A stretch of 64,000 nucleotides of DNA from Myxococcales bacterium. Its GTDB lineage: Bacteria > Myxococcota_A > Bradymonadia > UBA7976 > UBA1532. The position numbers and the translations under genes were made by a program. Position 1 is the first letter of the stretch; each line of letters opens with the position of its first letter. Under the pieces are notes generated by a model. The model searched no databases. It was given only the letters and a program-made list of their open reading frames with translations, and was not told where the DNA came from. The DNA is taken from NCBI GenBank assembly GCA_020633435.1, contig JACKDP010000013.1, forward strand, positions 1 to 64,000, written 5' to 3'. Shown here one piece after another: positions 26,905 to 35,357 of the stretch.

Positions 26905-28365
26905 TTAGAGCCGATCCAGCTCATCCAGGCAGGACGCCCCGCGCTTGGGGACGACCTTCCAGGGCGGCAGCGGCGCCAGCGGCGGGGGCGACTTCCCGCA
27001 GCCGGGATCCTCGGCGTCGGCCAGGCCGTCGAAGTCGTCATCCACCCCATCGGTGCAGGCCGTCCCGGAGTCGCGGGACTCGGGGTCGGGGTTCTGCTCG
27101 GCCCACTGCTCCGAGATGCGCTGCCAGACCCCGTCGAACCAGGCGTGGAAGGCCTCGGCCTCGCGGGCGCTGTGGATGATGAGGGTGTTCTCGTCGTTGC
27201 CGCCCTCGCCGGCCCACGTCCAGTTCATCGAGCCGGCGATGACCACCTGCCCGTCGATGGCGGCGGCCTTCATGTGCATCTTGCCGCCGAAGTCCTCCAC
27301 CTTCACGGCCACGCCGGCCGCGCGCAGCAGCTCGTGCTTGGTGTAGCCGTTGCGGGCGCCGGTGGCGTCGAGGATGACGCGCACGTCCACGCCGCGCCGG
27401 CGCGCCGCGATGAGATCCCCCGTCAGGCCCGTGTGCGTCAGGAAGAACACCGCCACGTCGATGCGGCTCTTCGCCGCCTGGATGAGGGGCCGCACCGCCC
27501 GCGTGATGGGCTCGTCCTGGGGCGAGAAGAGCACCTCGACCTGGGCGTCGCCCACCGTGATGGTCTCGCGCTTGCCGCTGCGGGGCTTGTCGCCGTGGTA
27601 GCGGTTCGTCGTGTACATGAGCTCGAACTCGCGGGTGTAGAGCCGCGCGATCTTGGGGCTCTCGACCACCACGACGGCGTTGGCGTTGTAGCCGCCGGTG
27701 CCCGAGTCGCTCACGTTGGTGGAGCCCGTCCACACGGCCTTGCCGTCCACGATGAAGAACTTGTCGTGCATGATGGCGCCGCCCTCCTCCACCGTGTCGC
27801 GGCTGGCGTGGGCGGCGATGAGGCAGTCATCCCCCAGGTCGAAGGCCAGGCACTGGACGTGGCCCTCGAAGCCGATGGGTCCGCGGCAGCGGTCGGGCAT
27901 CTCCTCGAAGGTGGAGCGGCGGGCGGCCAGGGCGCGCTCGGCGGACAGGTCGTCGCGCACGTCGCCGAGGGCCGCGGCCAGCGCGTCGGTGTCGGTGTAG
28001 TAGTTCTTGCCGTCCCGATCGCGGTCGACGACGCCGCGGACGCGCACGCCGCGGGCCTTCGCGGCCAGCAGGGCGTCGCGGATGGCCGTCTGCCGGCGGA
28101 TGCCGTAGATGGCGAAGTCGATGGAGTGCTCGGCCCCCGCCAGCAGCGCCAGCAGGGCCTGGCAGTGGGGCGCCGTGCAGGCGTCCGGCGGCGCGGGCAC
28201 CCCGTCGGGATCGTGCAGCAGCAGCGTCAGGCGCTCGGGCCCGACCCCCTCCACCGGCACGTCCGCCCCGGGGGGCAGCGACGGCGCCGGCTTGTCGGGC
28301 GGCGGCGCGATGGTGGGGCCGCAGGCGGCGAGCAGCAGGGCGAGCAGGGGGGTGCGCGTCTTCAT
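26905..28365 (-). CDS. Phospholipase D-like lipoprotein
   Basis: The 486-residue product starts with a lipobox (TPLLALLLAAC) from the ATG at 28365. It carries two PLD catalytic motifs: IMHDKFFIVDG with TGSTNVS, and KMHMKAAAIDG with AGSMNWTW. The second is of the mitochondrial-PLD/Nuc endonuclease style. The C-terminus has CTDGVDDDFDGLADAEDPGC, a single copy of the acidic Cys motif that is repeated many times in the giant lipoprotein at 48191, suggesting a shared calcium-binding surface module. Expected outside the cytoplasmic membrane, acting on phospholipid or nucleic acid. Intact, unlike the PLD gene at 14897. Confidence 0.88.
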   Translation of the reverse strand: MKTRTPLLALLLAACGPTIAPPPDKPAPSLPPGADVPVEGVGPERLTLLLHDPDGVPAPPDACTAPHCQALLALLAGAEHSIDFAIYGIRRQTAIRDALLAAKARGVRVRGVVDRDRDGKNYYTDTDALAAALGDVRDDLSAERALAARRSTFEEMPDRCRGPIGFEGHVQCLAFDLGDDCLIAAHASRDTVEEGGAIMHDKFFIVDGKAVWTGSTNVSDSGTGGYNANAVVVVESPKIARLYTREFELMYTTNRYHGDKPRSGKRETITVGDAQVEVLFSPQDEPITRAVRPLIQAAKSRIDVAVFFLTHTGLTGDLIAARRRGVDVRVILDATGARNGYTKHELLRAAGVAVKVEDFGGKMHMKAAAIDGQVVIAGSMNWTWAGEGGNDENTLIIHSAREAEAFHAWFDGVWQRISEQWAEQNPDPESRDSGTACTDGVDDDFDGLADAEDPGCGKSPPPLAPLPPWKVVPKRGASCLDELDRL

Positions 28366-28415
28366 GGGGCGCAGTATCCGTCGGCGCGGCGCCCCGGGCC
28401 AGCCCGGCGTGCAGC

Positions 28416-30134
28416 TCAACGGCTGTCGGCCCAGCGCGCCACCTCGACGACGAGCGGGCCGTCCGCCGCCACGGCGCGCCGGTTGGCCAGCTCCTCGCCG
28501 CCGGGCCCCTTCTCCACCGTCTCCCAGCTCCCGCGGGTGATCTTGAACTCGAAGGCCGCGCCGGCCGGCAGGGGGATGGTGGCCCCGTAGCGATCGCCGC
28601 CCAGGTGGTCCAGCTCGCGCCCGGCCGGATCCCACGTCCCGATCTGGGCGCGATCCCCGACGATGGCGATGGGCGCGACGCTGCCCGGCGGCACCCGCAC
28701 CTCGAGGGCGACGTGCGCAGCCGGGGGCGCGTCGACCCGCACCGCCGCCTCGCGCCCGCGCCACCGCACCAGCAGCCGATCGGCCCCGGCGGCCGCCGTG
28801 AGCAGGCCATCGGCCACCGGGCCCTGCCACGCGGGCTCGCCATGGGGCAGCGTCAGCCACCACCGCGGCCAGCGGGCGTGCACGCTGACGGGCACCCCCA
28901 CGCCCTGCAGAGGCTCGCCGTGCACCTCGGCCCGGAAGTCGCCCGGGGGGCCGGGGTCCTCGCCGAAGAGCCAAGCCAGGATGAACGGGGTGCGCGCCTG
29001 CCACGCCGCCTCGTCATGGGCCGCGCCGGGCACCTCCAGGTAGCCGATCTGTGAAGGAAATCGCCACCCTGCGGCCACGAGGGCCTCGACGAGCGCGCGG
29101 CTGTCCTCGATGACGGAGCGGCGGCCGTCGCGGTCGGGATCGCCCCCCTCGTCGCCGCCGGCGTCCACCCAGAGGCGCGTCTCGGCGCCGGGGGCGAGGT
29201 CGGGCACCCAGCCCTGGGCCTCGCCGCGGTTCCACCAGAGGGAGGGCGACACCGCGGCGACCCGGCCGAACACCGCCGGGTAGGCGCGCAGCAGCCAGAG
29301 CGAGACGAGGCCCCCGAGGGACGAGCCCATCAGCGCCGTGTCGGCCCGGCCGCACCGGGTGCGCAGCCGGTGGTCGAGGGCCGGCTTGAGCTCCTCCACC
29401 AGGAAGCGACCGTAGGCGGCCGCCCCGCCGCCGGCCTGCCGCCCGGGATCCCGGCTGGGCGTGTACTCCCCGATGCGATCCGCGGTGTTGTGCACCCCCA
29501 CGACGATCATCGGCGGCACGGTGCCATCGGCCACCAGGGCGTCCACGGCGTCGTCCAGCTCCCACGCCACCCCGAAGGCGGCGTCGCGGGCGTCGAAGAG
29601 GTTCTGGCCGTCGTGGGCGTAGAGCACCGGGTAGCGGCGGGCGGGATCGGCGTCGTAGTCGGCCGGCAGGTAGATGGTGAGGCCGCGCGGGCGGACGTGG
29701 GCGCTGGTCACCTCGGCGGTCATCCAGCGGCCGGCCCGGGCCAGGCGCAGGTCGGGCAGCGGATCGGGGCCGTCGCCGCAGGCGGCCGGCGCGCCGGCGT
29801 CGGGCGCCGCGTCGGGATCGTGGCCTGCGTCGGGCGCCGGGTCGGGCGCCGCGTCTGCATCGGGCGCCGCGTCGGGTCCAGGGCCCACCCCGCGGTCCGG
29901 GGCCGCGTCGGCCGCGCCGCCCAGGTCGCGCGCCGGGGCGGCCGGCCCCTCCGCGTCCCGCCCCCCCAGCGCCGCGTCCTGCGCGGCGTCCTGGCCGGCG
30001 GCGTCCCGGCCCGCGTCCCTGGTGGGCAGCGCGTCGCGCGTCGAGCCCCCGTCCGCGAACACCGCGGGCCCCACCCCGCCGCCCTCGGCGCAGGCCAGCA
30101 GGCCCAGCACCAGCCCCAGCCACGCGCGCCTCAC
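28416..30134 (-). CDS. Lipoprotein esterase (esterase D/Fes family) with C-terminal CBM20-like module
   Basis: Start is the GTG at 30134 behind AAGGAGGAGG, overlapping the lipase stop by four bases. The 572-residue product has a lipobox (LGLVLGLLAC) and about 90 residues of Asp/Ala/Pro/Gly linker. An alpha/beta-hydrolase domain of the enterochelin-esterase type follows, with VLYAHDGQNLFD, the nucleophile elbow LMGSSLGGLVS and a likely catalytic His in GAAHDEAAW. The last about 100 residues (EVRVPPGSVAPIAIVGD, IGTWDPAGRE, AGAAFEFKITRGSWETVE) look like a starch-binding CBM20 beta-sandwich. It would be a surface esterase acting on a glycan-linked or polymeric ester. Part of a minus-strand operon with lipase and acyltransferase. 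Confidence 0.85.
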   Translation of the reverse strand: MRRAWLGLVLGLLACAEGGGVGPAVFADGGSTRDALPTRDAGRDAAGQDAAQDAALGGRDAEGPAAPARDLGGAADAAPDRGVGPGPDAAPDADAAPDPAPDAGHDPDAAPDAGAPAACGDGPDPLPDLRLARAGRWMTAEVTSAHVRPRGLTIYLPADYDADPARRYPVLYAHDGQNLFDARDAAFGVAWELDDAVDALVADGTVPPMIVVGVHNTADRIGEYTPSRDPGRQAGGGAAAYGRFLVEELKPALDHRLRTRCGRADTALMGSSLGGLVSLWLLRAYPAVFGRVAAVSPSLWWNRGEAQGWVPDLAPGAETRLWVDAGGDEGGDPDRDGRRSVIEDSRALVEALVAAGWRFPSQIGYLEVPGAAHDEAAWQARTPFILAWLFGEDPGPPGDFRAEVHGEPLQGVGVPVSVHARWPRWWLTLPHGEPAWQGPVADGLLTAAAGADRLLVRWRGREAAVRVDAPPAAHVALEVRVPPGSVAPIAIVGDRAQIGTWDPAGRELDHLGGDRYGATIPLPAGAAFEFKITRGSWETVEKGPGGEELANRRAVAADGPLVVEVARWADSR

Positions 30135-30787
30135 GCCGCCTCCTCCTTGAAGCTGCCCGTCGCCAGGAACCGCAACACCAGCCGCTGCGTCTCGGGGTGG
30201 TTCATGATGCGGGTGTGCCCGGCGTCCACCGTCGCGAAGTCGACGTGGGGCGTGCCGCGCGTCTCGTCCACCGTCACGGTGCCATCGCTCTCGGCCCCCG
30301 GCGGGATGAGGCGCAGCCCCTGGATGAGCCAGCTCGGCGGGTTGTCGAGGGACGGGCCGCGGGTGCCGGCGATGACGCCGCACGGGGCCGGCGGCGGCGG
30401 CCAGGCCTCGCCGTCCGCCACCGTCTGCCCGGCGGGCCCGTAGATCCAGCGGTACAGCCACCAGTCCTTGACGCTGCGGGCCACGCCGCTGCCGCCGTTG
30501 GGCGGGGCCAGCATGACGATGCGCGTCCAGGGCAGCCGCGCGCCGATGTGGCGCACCAGGATGCCCCCCATCGAGTGCGTCACGGCGGCCACCGGGCCAG
30601 GCCCCACCTCCGTGCGGACCCGCGCGATGACGTCGGCGGCCAGCGCCGGCAGATCGGCCTGCGTCGACGGGTAGCCGCCGTTCCAGGTGGGGTGGCCGGC
30701 CGCCTGCAGCGCCGACTCCAGCTTGCGCAGGGAGGCCGAGGTGCGGGCCAGGCCGTGGAGCAGCAGGACGGTCGGCGGCGTCGTCAC
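30131..30787 (-). CDS. Alpha/beta-hydrolase, lipase/acyltransferase-like
   Basis: A 218-residue cytoplasmic-type hydrolase from the GTG at 30787 (GTGA overlap with the acyltransferase stop). It opens TVLLLHGLART, the oxyanion loop, and has the nucleophile elbow VTHSMGGILVRH and a C-terminal His in DAGHTRIMNHPE. The shape is that of small PGAP1/triacylglycerol-lipase-like enzymes. Substrate is unknown; neighbours acting on acyl chains suggest a lipid. Confidence 0.82.
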   Translation of the reverse strand: MTTPPTVLLLHGLARTSASLRKLESALQAAGHPTWNGGYPSTQADLPALAADVIARVRTEVGPGPVAAVTHSMGGILVRHIGARLPWTRIVMLAPPNGGSGVARSVKDWWLYRWIYGPAGQTVADGEAWPPPPAPCGVIAGTRGPSLDNPPSWLIQGLRLIPPGAESDGTVTVDETRGTPHVDFATVDAGHTRIMNHPETQRLVLRFLATGSFKEEAA

Positions 30788-32136
30788 GCCTCGGCCTCCC
30801 GGTGAAACAGGCGCTCCATGTCGGCGGGCAGGAAGCGGTTCACGGCCTCCAACACTTCGTTCTCCAAGGCTTTTCTCTCGACGACGAGGGCCTCCAGCTC
30901 CGCCTGGAGCCGCAGCAGCCGGCCGAGCGTGAGGAAGACGCGGAACACGGCCGCGCCGCGCTCCAGCACGCGCAGCGTGGCGTAGCCCGCCAGCGGCAGG
31001 CCGAAGAGCGCGGCGACGCCCCACGCCGGCCCGGCCCACCACGCCACCCCCCCGGCGATGACCACATAGGCCAGCCCGAGCAGCATGAACCCCACCAGGA
31101 ACTTGGTGGTGGCCACCACGTCCTTGCGCGGCGCGAACCGCCAGGAGCCGTAGCGCAGCAGGTAGCCCAGCGGCAGGTGCAGCGGCAGGCCGATGAGGGC
31201 CAGCGGCATCCAGAGCACCATGAAGACCAGGTGCGCCAGCACGCGGCCCAGCACGCGCCCGGGCCGGCGGCGGCGCACCACGTCGGCGTCCTGCAGGCCC
31301 AGGTCGGCCAGGCGATCCTGGTAGGCCTGCACCCGCTCGAAGAGGGCCATGATGCTGGGCTCGTCCTTCACCGACGGGTAGACGGCGTTGAAGCGGCGGG
31401 CCAGCTCGACGCGCTGGGGCAGCGAGATGCGGGGGGGCTGGTACAGGCGCCGCACGCCGTCGATGACGCGCAGCGTCTCCCAGTCCTCGGCGTTGACGGT
31501 GAGGGCGCGCATGCCCGCCTCGATGCGGGTCGTCAGCGCGCGCACCGTCTCGCGCTCCGCCGTCGCGGCCTCGGCCAGCACGGCCTCGTCGATGAAGATG
31601 GGCGGGCCGAACTGGATGAGGACGCTGGAGCGGAAGCGACGGCGGTGGACGTAGTGCAGGCCGCAGGGCACCAGCGCGAACCGGGCCTCCGGGTGGGCCC
31701 GGGCGGCCCCCAGGGCGATGCGCGCCGCCCCCGTCTTCAGCCGGGCGAGCTGCGAGGCGTCATGGCTGATGCCCTCGGGGAAGATGCCCATGGCCCGGCC
31801 CTTCGCCAGCACCGCGAAGAGCTGCTCGAAGGCCTCGGTGTTGTCGAGGGCCTCCCCCTGGTGGTCCTTGGCGCGGCGGATGGGCACGGCGCCGGCCGCC
31901 CCCAGGAAGACGCGCAGCACGCGGCTCCGGAAGAGCACGTCCTTGGCGGCGAAGTGCACGATGCGCCCGCCCCAGGCCGTGATGAGCGCCGGATCCAGCA
32001 ACGAGTTCGGGTGGTTGCCGCAGAAGATGACAGGCCCGTCCTCGGGGATGTGCTCCGCGCCGACCACCTGGATGCGGCGAAAGAAGATGGACGTGGCGAA
32101 CCGCAGGAACGCCTGGAGCAGCCGATAGACGCGCAT
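30784..32136 (-). CDS. 1-acyl-sn-glycerol-3-phosphate acyltransferase-like (PlsC family)
   Basis: A 450-residue protein. The N-terminal half is a PlsC domain with the catalytic CGNHPNSLLDP (NHxxxxD) and IFPEGISHD (FPEG) motifs. The C-terminal half has membrane helices (LVFMVLWMPLALIGLPLHLP, FMLLGLAYVVIAGGVAWW) and a terminal coiled-coil stretch. This longer layout matches GPAT/DHAPAT-like bacterial acyltransferases. It would transfer an acyl group to a glycerophosphate or similar alcohol at the inner membrane. First gene of the coupled unit acyltransferase, lipase, esterase. Confidence 0.85.
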   Translation of the reverse strand: MRVYRLLQAFLRFATSIFFRRIQVVGAEHIPEDGPVIFCGNHPNSLLDPALITAWGGRIVHFAAKDVLFRSRVLRVFLGAAGAVPIRRAKDHQGEALDNTEAFEQLFAVLAKGRAMGIFPEGISHDASQLARLKTGAARIALGAARAHPEARFALVPCGLHYVHRRRFRSSVLIQFGPPIFIDEAVLAEAATAERETVRALTTRIEAGMRALTVNAEDWETLRVIDGVRRLYQPPRISLPQRVELARRFNAVYPSVKDEPSIMALFERVQAYQDRLADLGLQDADVVRRRRPGRVLGRVLAHLVFMVLWMPLALIGLPLHLPLGYLLRYGSWRFAPRKDVVATTKFLVGFMLLGLAYVVIAGGVAWWAGPAWGVAALFGLPLAGYATLRVLERGAAVFRVFLTLGRLLRLQAELEALVVERKALENEVLEAVNRFLPADMERLFHREAEA

Positions 32137-32181
32137 GAGAACACGCTACGCCACCCCTCGGCCGGTGGGAAGCGGGGGCGG

Positions 32182-33234
32182 TCAGCGCGGGCGCGCCGGG
32201 CGGGTGCTGAGCAGGATGGCCCCCACGAGCAGGAGCCCCGCCCCGGGCAGGACGAAGTACAGGTGCGTCTCGCTCAGCGGGCCGAAGACGTGGGTCACGC
32301 CGTCGAAGGTGGTGGTGATGGGGTTGAGCCACGGGCGCGAGAGGAGCGCGCCGCCCCCTGCGACAGCGACGGCGGCCGCGACGAGGGGCCGGCCCACGCC
32401 GCGCCACGCCACCGCGAGGACGGCCAGCCCGATCCCCAGGCCCACGGCCCACGCGAGCTCTGTGGTCTGCAGCACCTGCCGGAGCCCCCAGGCCGCCCCG
32501 ACCGTCGCCAGCAGCAGCAGGCCCGCCCCCTCGAGCAGCCGCCCCAGGCCGCGGAGCAGGGCGCCGCCGAGCTGCTCGCCCACCGTCATCTGGGCCAGCG
32601 TCCGGGCCCCGAGCCGCAGCGTCCGAAGGTCGAGGTGCCGCTGGCCGGCGTCGAAGACCGCCGCGGCCCAGAGCAGGGCGTCGCGATCCGGGAGCCGATA
32701 GCGCGCCATGACGCGCCCGACCTCGGCCTCCGAGAAGCGCCAACCCTTTGAATCAAAAGGCAAAGACGCCGCGGTGACCAGCATCTCCAGGTGGATGAGC
32801 CAGCCCTCGGTGAGGGCGACGCCCAGGTCGCGGGCGCCGAAGCCGGCGGCCCGGCTGGCGTGCCACGTCAGGGCGCGGCGGCCATTGGTCTCGTCGCCCA
32901 CGAACGTCCGGCGCGTCCAGGGCCCCAGCGCGGTGAGCGGGCTCTGGGCGACGACGACGCCGTCCTCCCGGACGCGGGCGATCCCGGCCGCCCGATCGAC
33001 CTCCAGCAGCCGGCGCGGGTGGCGGATGCGGTGATCCCCGCCCAGCCAGAGCGCGAGCCCGACGACGAGGCCCGCGCCGCCCCAGGCGAGGCTGCCAGCG
33101 CTCGCGGGGGCGTCGCCGAGCAGGGCGCTCGCCAGCCGCCAGACCGCCACCAGCGCGACGATGCGGCCCAGGAAGCGGGCGACGCGCGGGCCGGAGGGGG
33201 GCTCCAGGGCGAACTGCAGGGGGGCCGGGCTCAT
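32182..33234 (-). CDS. Polytopic membrane protein of unknown function
   Basis: A 350-residue protein. Two N-terminal helices (GRIVALVAVWRLASALLG, GAGLVVGLALWLGG) flank a short turn, then comes a PH-like beta segment (RRLLEVDRAAGIARVREDG). A central helical region follows, then about four C-terminal membrane helices. No family recognised. It lies 45 bases upstream of the acyltransferase gene and is probably in the same transcription unit; it diverges from the beta-propeller gene at 33339. Confidence 0.7.
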   Translation of the reverse strand: MSPAPLQFALEPPSGPRVARFLGRIVALVAVWRLASALLGDAPASAGSLAWGGAGLVVGLALWLGGDHRIRHPRRLLEVDRAAGIARVREDGVVVAQSPLTALGPWTRRTFVGDETNGRRALTWHASRAAGFGARDLGVALTEGWLIHLEMLVTAASLPFDSKGWRFSEAEVGRVMARYRLPDRDALLWAAAVFDAGQRHLDLRTLRLGARTLAQMTVGEQLGGALLRGLGRLLEGAGLLLLATVGAAWGLRQVLQTTELAWAVGLGIGLAVLAVAWRGVGRPLVAAAVAVAGGGALLSRPWLNPITTTFDGVTHVFGPLSETHLYFVLPGAGLLLVGAILLSTRPARPR

Positions 33235-33338
33235 GGGCCCATCTGACCCCGCGGGCGCCCGCGGCGCAAGGCCGTGGGGGGCGCCCTCCGCGCCGGCCGT
33301 CGTGGTACGCTGCCCCCACGCGCGCAGGAGTGGTCTCG

Positions 33339-35357
33339 ATGAAGCAGCATCTCTGGGTGTGGCTGTGGCCCTGGCTGGTGCTCGGGTGTGACGACGCCGC
33401 GCAGTCGGGCGCCGACGCCGGCGGGCAGTGCCTCGCCAGCGACCTCATCCGCCAGTGCCCGCCGGGCAGCAACCCCATCCTGGGCGGGACGGCGGGCGAC
33501 CTCTGCGCCGGGGGCAGCGAGCTGCGCAACATGCAGGGGGCCGTCACCGGCCAGTGCTACGGCGAGGGGGCCTGCTTCGTGGCCTGCCAGTTCGCCGCGC
33601 CCTGCCCGTGCGGCGTCGACCGGGTGACGGCCGACGGGGTGTTCTGCACCCCGTGCGCGGAGGTGAACCCCTGCGGGGACGGCCAGTGCGCGGCGGGCGA
33701 GACGCCGCAGAGCTGCCCGCAGGACTGCGCCGGCGACTGCGCCCCCGGGGACATGCGCTGCCAGGGCGTCGCCATCGAGTCGTGCAACCTGCGGGGCCGC
33801 TGGGAGGCCATCGCCTGCCCCCAGGGCGAGGCCTGCGTGCAGCGGGCCGAGGACCCGGCGCCGCGCTGCGCCCGCGACGACGTGGTGGTGGGCCAGGACG
33901 GGGGCGTCGCGGACGCCGCCGGGCCGCGCATCGCCGGGCGCCTGCTCCTGGGCGACGCCGACTACCCGGGCACCGGCACCGCCGCCCGCGCCGGGAGCGG
34001 CCGCGACCTGCAGCTCCTCGGGCGCTTCGGCTACCTGCGTGTCTGCCATGGCAACGACGCCCAGCAGGCCCGCTGCCGCGAAGCCATCGGCCAGCAGCCG
34101 CGCGACGAGCTGGTCAACCGCGCGGCCCGCAGCGAGATCGTCGCGTCGGCGCCGGCCGGGGCCGATGAGGTCTGGCTCTGGGGCCAGACGGCGGCCGTGG
34201 CCTTCTCGCCCCAGGGCGGCGCCCCTGCCGGGGGCGAGGCGCCGGCGTTCGAGGCCTTCTGCGCGGCCCACACGGCGCGGTGCCTGGGCCGCGAGGGCGA
34301 GTGCGACGCCGCCGCCAGCCAGATCGCGTACGACGCCTGGCCCGCCGGCAACGCCGCGATGGCCTGCTGGCTCGCCGAGGGTGGCTGCGAGCTCTCCAAC
34401 GCCTGCCGGCTCGCCGAGCGCGGGCGCGGCTACGGCGAGGGCGTCGCCTTCGAGCGGCCCGATCTGGCCGTCGTGTCGGACGACGGCGCCACCGCCGTGG
34501 TCTGGACGGACGCCCAGCACGTCGCCCTCTACGACGTGGCCAGCCAGCGCCTCACCCCCCTCGGCGACGTGGGCGCCTACGAGCGCGGCGGCGGCGTCTC
34601 CCTGGCCATGAGCGCGGATGGCCGCTTCGTGGCCGCCACCGCCGTCACCGGCCAGACCTACAACGACGACGGCCTGCTGGTGGTCTGGGATCGCGCGGGC
34701 GGCCCGCCGGTGGCCGCCGTCCCCCTGCCCGACGTGGCCCCCTACGCCGTCGCCCTGAGCCCCGACGGCGCCCTCGCCGCCGTCGCCCGCCAGAACCCCC
34801 CCGGCAACCCCGGCCTCTGGCCCGAGGGCATCGACGTCATCGACGTGGCCTCCGGCGGGCTCCTGTTCCGCATCCTGGCCCTCGACGAGCCCAACCCCCC
34901 GGGCCTCGCCTGCCGCGGGCACATCAACCGGGGCCTCGCCTTCTCGCCCCTCGGCGACCGCCTGGCCGCCGGCGGCCAGCAGATCAACGGCGCCTCCTGC
35001 ACCCCCACGGCCGTCGTCGAGATCTGGAACCTGGCCACCCGCGAGAAGGAGCAGACGCTCACCGGCCCCCCGCGCCTCGGCGTCGACTTCCTGCGCTACA
35101 GCCCGGACGGCACCACCCTCGCCGTCGCCTCGCGGCTGGTGCAGGCCCCCTCCCCCCTCACCTTCGATCTGACGCTCTGGGATGCCGCCAGCGGCGCCCT
35201 CGTGCAGCAGCTCGAGAGCGGCAGCGTGCCCGCCATCACCGGCGCCAACGGCCTGGCCTACAGCCCCGACGGCCAGCGGCTCGTCACCTGGGGCGCCGGC
35301 AACGGCGACGACGACTTCGCCGTGGGCCAGGTGAGCACCTACGGGGTCGCGCCATGA
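33339..35357 (+). CDS. Cys-rich lipoprotein with WD40-like beta-propeller
   Basis: Start at the ATG at 33339, eight bases after AGGAG. The 672-residue product has a lipoprotein signal (WLWPWLVLGC). A Cys-rich region of about 150 residues follows, including GACFVACQFAAPCPCGVD, CGDGQCAAGETPQSCPQDC and ESCNLRGRWEAIAC. After a middle domain the second half has WD40-like blades: YAVALSPDGALAAVARQ, RGLAFSPLGDRLAAGGQQ, FLRYSPDGTTLAVASR, GLAYSPDGQRLVTWG. A surface propeller suggests protein binding. It overlaps its paralogue at 35354 by ATGA. Confidence 0.82.
   Translation: MKQHLWVWLWPWLVLGCDDAAQSGADAGGQCLASDLIRQCPPGSNPILGGTAGDLCAGGSELRNMQGAVTGQCYGEGACFVACQFAAPCPCGVDRVTADGVFCTPCAEVNPCGDGQCAAGETPQSCPQDCAGDCAPGDMRCQGVAIESCNLRGRWEAIACPQGEACVQRAEDPAPRCARDDVVVGQDGGVADAAGPRIAGRLLLGDADYPGTGTAARAGSGRDLQLLGRFGYLRVCHGNDAQQARCREAIGQQPRDELVNRAARSEIVASAPAGADEVWLWGQTAAVAFSPQGGAPAGGEAPAFEAFCAAHTARCLGREGECDAAASQIAYDAWPAGNAAMACWLAEGGCELSNACRLAERGRGYGEGVAFERPDLAVVSDDGATAVVWTDAQHVALYDVASQRLTPLGDVGAYERGGGVSLAMSADGRFVAATAVTGQTYNDDGLLVVWDRAGGPPVAAVPLPDVAPYAVALSPDGALAAVARQNPPGNPGLWPEGIDVIDVASGGLLFRILALDEPNPPGLACRGHINRGLAFSPLGDRLAAGGQQINGASCTPTAVVEIWNLATREKEQTLTGPPRLGVDFLRYSPDGTTLAVASRLVQAPSPLTFDLTLWDAASGALVQQLESGSVPAITGANGLAYSPDGQRLVTWGAGNGDDDFAVGQVSTYGVAP

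Noticed and set aside
30784..32751. Long plus-strand open frames opposite the acyltransferase and membrane protein genes
   Set aside because: They encode Gln/His/Gly/Arg-rich shadow sequence without motifs, while the minus strand has clear catalytic motifs.
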